From positions 1-23,844 of the forward strand of contig CAZIVH010000014.1 in the NCBI GenBank assembly GCA_964542965.1: a stretch of 23,844 bases of DNA. The letters run 5' to 3'. This document shows, one piece after another, positions 17,876 through 23,844 of this stretch. Within the stretch, counting starts at the first letter, position 1, and each line of letters starts with the position of its first letter. The notes beneath the pieces are model-generated. The model made no database searches, had not been told where the DNA came from, and saw only the letters and a list, made by a program, of their open reading frames with translations. A program made the position numbers and the translations under genes. The stretch is from CAJBLF01 sp964542965. GTDB lineage: Bacteria > Patescibacteriota > Gracilibacteria > Absconditabacterales > Absconditicoccaceae.

Positions 17876-18316
17876 TTAATCAACGATAGCAGGTTGAGAC
17901 ATTGATTTCAATGCATGTTGTTTAGTAACAAAATCCACCACGCGTTGAGCAATAATGTTCAATGAATGATCACTGATATGCATATTTTGAAGTTCTTCCA
18001 CCTCAATACGCATTTCCTGAAATCTACCATTGTATTTTTCAAGCGTATTCCAATTCACACGACCATCAACAATAGGGATATGCGTTTCCTTATACTGAAG
18101 ATGATGATCCAACTTCACCGTCAAAAGACGACTGGCCATACTCATATTATGAATATAGACATAGGCTTTTGGATTGGCAAGATAGGTCTTAACCTCCAAC
18201 ACGTTTTGCAATGCCCCTGATGATGGGGCAGATTCATTTGCCGATTGATTGTTGCTGTTTTTTCTTCCGAATACTCGGAAGCCAATACGATGTTTTTTGT
18301 CGTTTTTTCCTGACAT
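17876..18316 (-). CDS. Uncharacterised 146-residue protein
   Basis: TAA stop, no internal UGA; every glycine is GGN. The N-terminus is basic (MSGKNDKKHRIGFRVFGRK), then a Ser/Asn/Ala-rich low-complexity stretch (about 20-35), then a structured part with L-D-H-H-L-Q-Y-K-E-T-H-I-P-I-V-D-G-R-V and a helical tail. No signal peptide, membrane segment or known family. It has its own terminator and is divergent from the small gene at 18484. Its avoidance of UGA glycine resembles ppdK and may mean strong expression. Confidence 0.7.
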   Translation of the reverse strand: MSGKNDKKHRIGFRVFGRKNSNNQSANESAPSSGALQNVLEVKTYLANPKAYVYIHNMSMASRLLTVKLDHHLQYKETHIPIVDGRVNWNTLEKYNGRFQEMRIEVEELQNMHISDHSLNIIAQRVVDFVTKQHALKSMSQPAIVD

Positions 18317-18431
18317 AGACGTAATTTTTTATTAATAATTTTGTTTTTGGCGGCTTCACTTTTAAGAAAAAAACAATAAAAGTCAAGACATATATCAAAA
18401 ATGGAGCATATAATAGCCAAAATATAAATGA

Positions 18432-18461
18432 TTGACTTAAAAGAAAATATATGTATATAAT
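18432..18461 (+). promoter_or_regulatory. Sigma70-type promoter of the 104-residue gene
   Basis: TTGACT (18432-18437), 18-nt spacer, perfect TATAAT (18456-18461), 22 nt before ATG 18484. Confidence 0.6.
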
Positions 18462-18483
18462 ATTAAAATAAATACAAAAACAC

Positions 18484-18798
18484 ATGAATCTAGAAAACAT
18501 TCTTACACCCCAGGAGTTTCCCAAAGATTTCAGTGAACTTCCACTGAACGTATTGATCAATTTTCATTTGCTTGGTGCAAAAAACGACAAAGCAGAAATC
18601 ATGAACATCAGCAAAGAGGATGATTGCATACGATTATGTCCTGCTCGACCATCATCTGAACGATTCCCATGGCTTGGATGCAGAAGTATAAAAAAAGAAA
18701 TGTCCAATGAAGAATTCGAAGCGCTGATAGAGAATCTGAAATCAGCAGGATGGAGAATAGAGATAAACAAAGACAATGAGTATGTACTACATTTCTAA
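18484..18798 (+). CDS. Small uncharacterised protein
   Basis: 104 residues, TAA stop, no UGA glycine. Starts MNLENILTPQEFPKDF; the centre has C-I-R-L-C-P-A-R-P and W-L-G-C-R, three Cys that could form a metal site, though spacing is irregular. The C-terminal part (MSNEEFEALIENLKSAGWRIEI) reads as a helix-strand unit. No family recognised. It is a single-gene unit with a good promoter upstream and a terminator 10 nt downstream. The A-rich leader lacks a Shine-Dalgarno. Confidence 0.7.
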   Translation: MNLENILTPQEFPKDFSELPLNVLINFHLLGAKNDKAEIMNISKEDDCIRLCPARPSSERFPWLGCRSIKKEMSNEEFEALIENLKSAGWRIEINKDNEYVLHF

Positions 18799-18802
18799 CA
18801 AA

Positions 18803-18837
18803 CAAAAAACGTTGGGTTTTCCCCAACGTCTTTTTTT
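18803..18837. terminator. Bidirectional terminator between convergent genes
   Basis: ACGTTGGG (18809-18816) and CCCAACGT (18822-18829) with A-run before and T-run after, serving both the 104-residue gene and ppdK. Confidence 0.85.
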
Positions 18838-18853
18838 ATATATAACATAAAGT

Positions 18854-21487
18854 TTATTTCAAAGCAGCATGTGCAGCAGCTAATCTTGCGATAGGTACTC
18901 TAAATGGAGAACAGCTGACATATGCCAATCCTACCTTGTGGCAGAATGCGATAGATGCAGGATCTCCTCCGTGTTCACCGCAGATACCGAGCTTGATGTC
19001 AGGTCTCGTCTTTCTACCTTTTTCGACTGCCATCTGAACGAGTTGTCAGACTCCGTCTGTATCCAACGATTGGAATGGATCTTTTTCGAAGATATTCTGA
19101 TTAACATATTCTTTGATGAATTTACCAGCATCATCTCTTGAGAATCCAAGCGTCATCTGAGTCAAATCGTTGGTTCCGAATGAGAAGAATTCAGCGGTTT
19201 CAGCGACCTTGTCTGCAGTCACTGCACCTCTTGGCACTTCAATCATCGTTCCGAGTTTGTAATCTACTTGTACACCATATTTATCCATAGTCTCTTTTGC
19301 CACTCTTCTGACGATATCAGCGTTGAAATCTAATTCTGATTTGAATCCTACCAATGGGATCATGATCTCAGGCTTAACATCTACACCTTGTTTCTTGAGT
19401 TCGCACGCAGCAGAGATAACTGCTTCTGTCTGCATTTCAGCGATTTCAGGATAGGTGATGACCAACCTACATCCTCTATGTCCGAGCATTGGATTGAATT
19501 CATGCAATGATTCGATTTTCTTCTTCAAGACGTCGAGATCTACATTCATGATCTGAGACAACTCAACGATATCTTTTTCTTCTTGTGGTAAGAACTCATG
19601 CAAAGGAGGATCAAGGAATCTGATAGTCACTGGTAATCCTTGCATAGCTTTGAGGATACCGACAAAGTCTTCTTTTTGATAAGGAAGGATTTTTGCCAAT
19701 GCCTTCTTTCTTCCGTCGACATCATCAGCGAGGATCATCTCTCTCACTGCTCTGATTCTGTCTTCAGCGAAGAACATGTGTTCTGTTCTGCAGAGTCCGA
19801 TACCTTGCGCACCGAATTTTCTTGCTACTTCAGCGTCATGTGGAGTATCTGCGTTTGTTCTAACCAATAATGTTCTGAAATTGTCAGCCCATGTCATAAG
19901 CGTAGCGAAATCTCCGCTCAATTCAGGATCAACAACTGCCAACGCACCATTGAATACTTCACCAGTAGATCCATCCAAGGTAATGATATCTCCTTCGTTC
20001 AATACTTTTCCTTTGACCGTAACCGTCTTAGCGTGTTCATCTACGACGATTTCACCAGCTCCAGCGACACAGCATTTTCCCATTCCTCTAGCAACTACGG
20101 CAGCATGAGATGTCATACCTCCTCTAGCCGTCAAGATTCCTTGAGAAGCGACCATACCGATGATATCTTCTGGAGAGGTCTCTGTTCTGACCAAGACAAC
20201 TTTTTTACCTTCTTCGTTCCAATCATGAGCAGCTTGCGCAGTGAAGACAATCTGTCCAACTGCAGCTCCTGGTGAAGCAGGAAGCCCTTTAGTCAATAAT
20301 TCAGCACTCTTCTTTGCTGAACCGTCTATTTGTTTGTGAAGCAAGCTATCGAGCTGTTCTGGTTTCACTCTCAATACTGCTTCTTTTTCGTTGATCAGTC
20401 CTTCTTTTACCATGTCTACTGCCATCTTGATGGCTGCAGCAGCAGTTCTTTTACCATTTCTTGTCTGGAGGATGAACAATTTACCTTCTTGGATAGTAAA
20501 CTCCATATCTTGCATATCTCTATAATGTTTTTCCAATCCTTGGTAGATTTTTACCAATTCTTTGTAACAATCAGGCATCACTCTGTCGAGTTCTGCGATT
20601 TCCATAGGAGTCCTGATACCAGCAACAACATCTTCTCCTTGTGCGTTCATCAAGAATTCTCCGTAGAATTTATTCTCTCCAGTAGATGGATTTCTCGTGA
20701 AGCATACTCCAGTTCCTGAAGTCTCTCCCATATTTCCGAAGACCATCGCTTGGACGTTTACCGCAGTTCCGAGCAATCCTCTGATGTCATTCAATTTTCT
20801 ATAGACGATAGCTCTGTCATTGTTCCATGAACCGAATACCGCATCGATAGACATCTGCAATTGCTCTCTTGGATTGCTAGGGAAATCTTTTCCGGTAGCT
20901 TTCTTGATAGCATCTTTGTAAAGAGTAACAACTTTTTGAAGATCTTCTACACCGAGTTCTGTATCCAATTTTACGCCTTTAGCGTCTTTGACAGATTGCA
21001 ACGCATGCTCGAAATCATGATGAGGGACTTCCAATACCACGTCACCGAACATCTGCAAAAATCTTCTGTAACTATCCCGTACGAATCTTGGATTTCCTGT
21101 CTTTTCGATCAACCCTTGTACGGATTCGTCATTCAAACCTAGATTCAAGATAGTATCCATCATTCCTGGCATAGAGTCAGCAGCTCCTGATCTTACGGAT
21201 ACCAACAATGGATCCTTTGGATCACCTAATTTCTTGCCCATAACATGTTCAAGCTTTTGAAGTTTCTCTTCGATCTGATCGAGCACTATCTGAGGATAGG
21301 TCTTATTGCTCTTGTAATAAAGATCACAGGTTTCTGTAGTAATCGTAAATCCGCTTGGAATAGGCAATCCCATTTCCACCATTTCAGCGAGATTCTTTCC
21401 TTTACCTCCGAGGATATCCTTCCCGAGGCCTTTCGCTTCACCGAAAAAGTACACGTACTTCTTCCCTTTTTTTCAGAATAGACACAT
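18854..21487 (-). CDS. ppdK: Pyruvate, phosphate dikinase
   Basis: 877 residues, the family's normal size. It interconverts pyruvate, ATP and phosphate with PEP, AMP and pyrophosphate. Order: N-terminal ATP-grasp domain (K-K-Y-V-Y-F-F-G-E-A-K-G, G-G-K-G-x-N-L-A-E-M), swivelling domain with phospho-acceptor His461 in G-G-M-T-S-H-A-A, PEP/pyruvate barrel with catalytic Cys836 in I-C-G-E-H-G-G-D-P, end V-P-I-A-R-L-A-A-A-H-A. Only two of roughly 80 glycines are UGA: one five codons after the ATG and one in D-G-V-G-Q-L-V. ATG 21487 needs UGA as glycine; GTG 21454 is the standard-code start. This enzyme in a reduced genome fits PPi-linked glycolysis or gluconeogenesis at PEP. Confidence 0.97.
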
Positions 21488-21497
21488 AAGTTGTACT

Positions 21498-21526
21498 ATT
21501 ATATAAATAAAAATTTTGCTGTAAAA
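21498..21526 (-). promoter_or_regulatory. ppdK promoter, almost leaderless
   Basis: On the minus strand TTTACA (21521-21526), exactly 17 nt, then perfect TATAAT (21498-21503). The ATG follows the -10 box by 10 nt, so the 5' leader is only about 3-4 nt. Confidence 0.6.
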
Positions 21527-21595
21527 AAAATTTGGCACCTCATCATAACATATTCCCCAAAATTTTCAAGAACAAAAAGAAGAAATTTTTTATTT

Positions 21596-21710
21596 TTGTC
21601 CTCCTTTTTTAAAGGAGGGGTGGTGCGAAGCACAGGAGGATTTATGGACTATCGTACTTCTGTCCATAAATCCCTCTCCCCTCCGGGTTTCTCCCTTTTA
21701 AAAGGGAGAC
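21596..21710. repeat. MITE-like palindromic element
   Basis: In the 304-nt gap between divergent ppdK and mltG. CTCCTTT-AAAGGAG (21601-21617) and the perfect 20-nt palindrome TCTCCCTTTTAAAAGGGAGA (21690-21709) sit at the two ends. GGAGGGG (21614-21620) pairs with CCCCTCC (21678-21684). Inside are GTGC-GAA-GCAC (21623-21633) and a perfect 12-bp hairpin GGATTTATGGAC/GTCCATAAATCC (21638-21649, 21662-21673). The two halves are imperfect inverted copies. Nothing else is seen in the gap apart from the ppdK promoter and a TATAAT at 21752-21757 before mltG. Confidence 0.7.
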
Positions 21711-21791
21711 AGATTATGAGAGATTTTTATTTAATTTGAATTACAAACAGATATAATTATCATCTCCGACGTTTACTTAATAATTTTACTC

Positions 21792-22802
21792 ATGGCTCAA
21801 AAAAGAAAACCTAAACTCTGACGCTGGATACTTCTTGTCCTCATCATCTTCGGCATCACTCTCTTCACGAAAAAAATCACCCTCGACGCTAAGGTAACGA
21901 TCGAATCATGAGAGAATGTGGGCAAGATATTCAACGAACTCAGCAAAATAGAACAATTGCGCATGAAGATCTATCTTTTCACCCACAGAGATATTTCATT
22001 CGCCAAGCTCGAAGCAGGAAATTACACCTTCAGTGGAAACTATACGAAGTCGGAATTAATTCAACAGATTTTGAAAGGATCAGAAAAAGATTATCTTCGT
22101 CTCACGATTTTGGAAGGACGATCTATCTACGATATCGATGAAGCATTAGCAAGAAAATGATACATCACTGGAGGCGATTTTGTAAGTTATGTAACGAATG
22201 CAGAAAATATCGCAGCATTGCAACAAAATTATCCATTCCTTTCACCTTCTACCTTAGGCCTTCTACCTTCTACCTTAGAATGATTCCTCTACCCCGACAC
22301 CTATAATGTAGACAAGAATAAACCGTTGATCCCACAATTAGTAAGTAAACAATTACAAGGTTTCCAGACAAGAGTACGAAGCAAGTTAAGTAATCCGACA
22401 GATTTCTATAAGACCATGATCCTCGCCAGTGTCGTAGAAAAAGAAGAAAGAAATAATGATAATAAAGCCACCGTCGCAGGAATATTTCTCAAAAGATTAG
22501 AGATCTGAATGAAGATCGACGCAGACATCACCTTATGTTACGGACTCAAGACCTCATATACCGACTGTACTCCCGCCGTCATCGGAAGAAACGTAAATGA
22601 TGCGAACAACAAATACAACACGAGAGCCGTAAGATGATTACCACCAACGACCATCTGCAATCCAACGCGAGAAAGCATCAACGCCGTTTTGAATCCACAA
22701 AGTTCTGATTACTTGTATTACTTACATGACATGGAAGGGAATATCCACTATGGAAGCACCTTAGAAGAACATAACGCGAATAAAAACAAATATCTGAATT
22801 AA
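21792..22802 (+). CDS. mltG: Endolytic peptidoglycan transglycosylase MltG (YceG-like)
   Basis: 336 residues. A membrane protein that cuts nascent glycan strands. A basic N-terminus and one membrane helix (about 13-27) precede a LysM-like part (V-T-I-E-S-G-E-N-V-G-K-I), then the catalytic domain: L-E-G-F-L-Y-P-D-T-Y, L-A-S-V-V-E216-K-E-E with the catalytic Glu216, G-I-F-L-K-R-L, D-A-D-I-T-L-C-Y-G, G-L-P-P-T-T-I-C-N-P and Y-L-Y-Y-L-H. Residues 151-162 (SPSTLGLLPSTL) are encoded by a CCTTCTACCTT repeat inserted just before L-E-G-F. Several glycines, including the one in G-L-P-P, are UGA. No Shine-Dalgarno; a TATAAT is 35 nt upstream. Confidence 0.93.
22243..22279. repeat. CCTTCTACCTT-word repeat, in frame in mltG
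   Basis: The words CCTTCTACCTTAG and CCTTCTA recur three times. Translation gives S-P-S-T-L-G-L-L-P-S-T-L, itself an imperfect peptide repeat, placed in a variable loop. Confidence 0.75.
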
Positions 22803-22837
22803 TTTTTATGTATTCTGAACTCTACATTCTGAATTCA

Positions 22838-23653
22838 TTATAACGGACTTTGGATATGCTGAAGATGATGTGTAGCAACTTGCGTATATATCTGCGTAGT
22901 CTTGATATTTGTATGCCCTAACAATGATTGAATATAGCGAATATCTGTTCAATTTTCTAATAAATGCGTAGCAAAACTATGACGAAGCGAGTGAAAACTC
23001 GCTTTTTTCTGTATTCATGCTTTTTTAAGAGCGTAATGAAAAACATTCTGAGCAGACCTCTTAGTCAATGGACCACCTCACTGTTCGGAATGAAAAACCG
23101 GATCATCATAGGATTTTCCTTCCATTAATTGTTTGATATCATCAATAATTTTATCAGGCAAAATCGTAATCCTATCTTTTTGTCCTTTAGCTGATTTGAT
23201 ATGTATAGTTTTTTGATCCAAATTAATATCACCAACACGGAGATAAAAAATCTCTCACACTCTGAGTCCAGCACCATAGGCCAATGATAATAAGGTTTTG
23301 TGTTTGTTGTTAGTGGTGTTATCGAGGATTCTTTGGATCTCAAAGCGAGAAAGCACGACAGGAAGTTTTTTAGGCTCTTTGGACAACTTAATTTCCTGAC
23401 CAAGAGAAATTTTAAGAATCTGACGACAAAAAAACTTAATAACTTCTTTATAGAGATTAACCGTCTTCGGCGCTTTATTTTGCTTTTGAAGATATAAAAC
23501 AAAATCCAAGACTTTTTCACGAGAAATCTTAGAAGCATCATAATTCAACCATTTGAGAAAAAATCTCAAGCAATTAGAATAAATTTCCACCGTTCTCGGA
23601 CTGTAGTTTCTTTGTTGAAGCTCCCTAGTGAGCTGAAGGAGGTAATCTTGCAT
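22838..23653 (-). CDS. Tyrosine recombinase (XerC/D-like integrase)
   Basis: 271 residues. The N-terminal SAM-like DNA-binding domain (about 1-95; S-P-R-T-V-E-I-Y-S-N-C-L) is followed by the catalytic domain with Arg131 (G-A-G-L-R-V-G-E), a Lys in S-A-K-G-Q-K-D-R, H221-S-L-R224-H, H247 (L-L-G-H-T-N) and nucleophile Tyr256. All catalytic residues are present. Five glycines in the motifs are UGA. It is shorter than E. coli XerC/XerD (298) and lacks the extra helix of integron integrases, although the ending H-I-Q-S-P-L is common in accessory integrases. It could be the chromosome-dimer resolvase or an element's integrase; a hairpin and short repeats follow upstream of its start. Confidence 0.9.
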
Positions 23654-23844
23654 TTTTCAGTTGTTTAGATATAAAAATCATAGCAAGACTATAAAAACCT
23701 AAAACTAGAAAAAAACTGAAAAAGTTAGGACAAAAGACGATATCGCACAAAACCCCATTTTGTCACATTATACGCAACCCTATGTCGCTTTTTTGTACCA
23801 TTATCGCTTCTATGACGACACTCTATGTCGCACAGAAGCTAGTT
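23654..23844. other. Region upstream of the recombinase with repeated TCGC-type words and a hairpin
   Basis: No gene seen. ATATCGCACA (about 23740), TATGTCGC (23781-23788), TTATCGC (about 23801), TATGACGAC (23811-23819) and TATGTCGCACA (about 23824) recur at 20-40 nt spacing. GCTTCT (23806-23811) with CGACA (23816-23820) pair to TGTCG (23826-23830) with AGAAGC (23834-23839), a two-part stem with internal loop. This could be a recombination site; the right edge cuts the region. Confidence 0.45.

Noticed and set aside
22838..23844. Integron (integrase plus attC-like hairpin)
   Set aside because: The recombinase lacks the extra helix typical of integron integrases and only one hairpin is visible before the edge; kept as a finding about the hairpin only.
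1..23844. tRNA, rRNA or tRNA-Gly(UCA) gene
   Set aside because: I saw no cloverleaf with a TTCRA loop or any rRNA segment on either strand by eye; a covariance search would be decisive.

Overview
The window reads coherently only if UGA encodes glycine (genetic code 25). In at least twelve genes an in-frame TGA falls exactly on a conserved glycine: the HolB P-loop, the KsgA SAM motif, PPDK 'DGVGQLV', the TsaD and tyrosine recombinase motifs, and others. Eighteen of the twenty genes end in TAA or TAG. This points to Candidatus Absconditabacteria (SR1) or Gracilibacteria. Under the standard code most of these genes look shattered; they are not.

Layout. 1-515 (-): 3-methyladenine DNA glycosylase, cut by the left edge. 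516-864: intergenic, palindromes and a strong hairpin. 865-2500 (+): holB-like clamp-loader gene, then a UPF0489 (peptide-arginase family) gene 1 nt downstream. 2405/2531-4455 (-): guaB1-type GMP reductase/IMPDH, then a small unknown gene. 4608-5099 (+): dCMP deaminase, divergent from guaB1. 5155-9399 (-): one 1414-residue PKD-type surface protein. 9586-11346 (+): FKBP lipoprotein, Nudix hydrolase and two small unknowns, closed by a terminator. 11452-12534 (-): tsaD. 12677-14755 (+): 692-residue unknown with a C-terminal OB/S1-like domain. 14745-18316 (-): Wzx-type flippase, small membrane protein, ksgA, unknown. 18484-18798 (+): unknown. 18854-21487 (-): ppdK. 21488-21791: intergenic with a MITE-like palindromic element. 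21792-22802 (+): mltG. 22838-23653 (-): tyrosine recombinase, with repeated motifs and a hairpin running to the right edge.

The content is mostly housekeeping: translation quality (tsaD, ksgA), replication (holB), nucleotide salvage (guaB1, dCMP deaminase), pyruvate/PEP interconversion (ppdK), and envelope building (mltG, flippase, PKD protein, FKBP lipoprotein).

Two signals stand out. First, short two-word tandem repeats of several unrelated families sit in frame inside conserved genes (mpg, tsaD twice, ksgA twice, mltG), in variable loops. The commonest family carries TGA and is translatable only because UGA is glycine. Second, two small genes with no internal UGA have UGA as their only stop near an immediately following intrinsic terminator. 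Strict code-25 reading would carry them through the hairpin, which raises the question of residual UGA termination or recent import.
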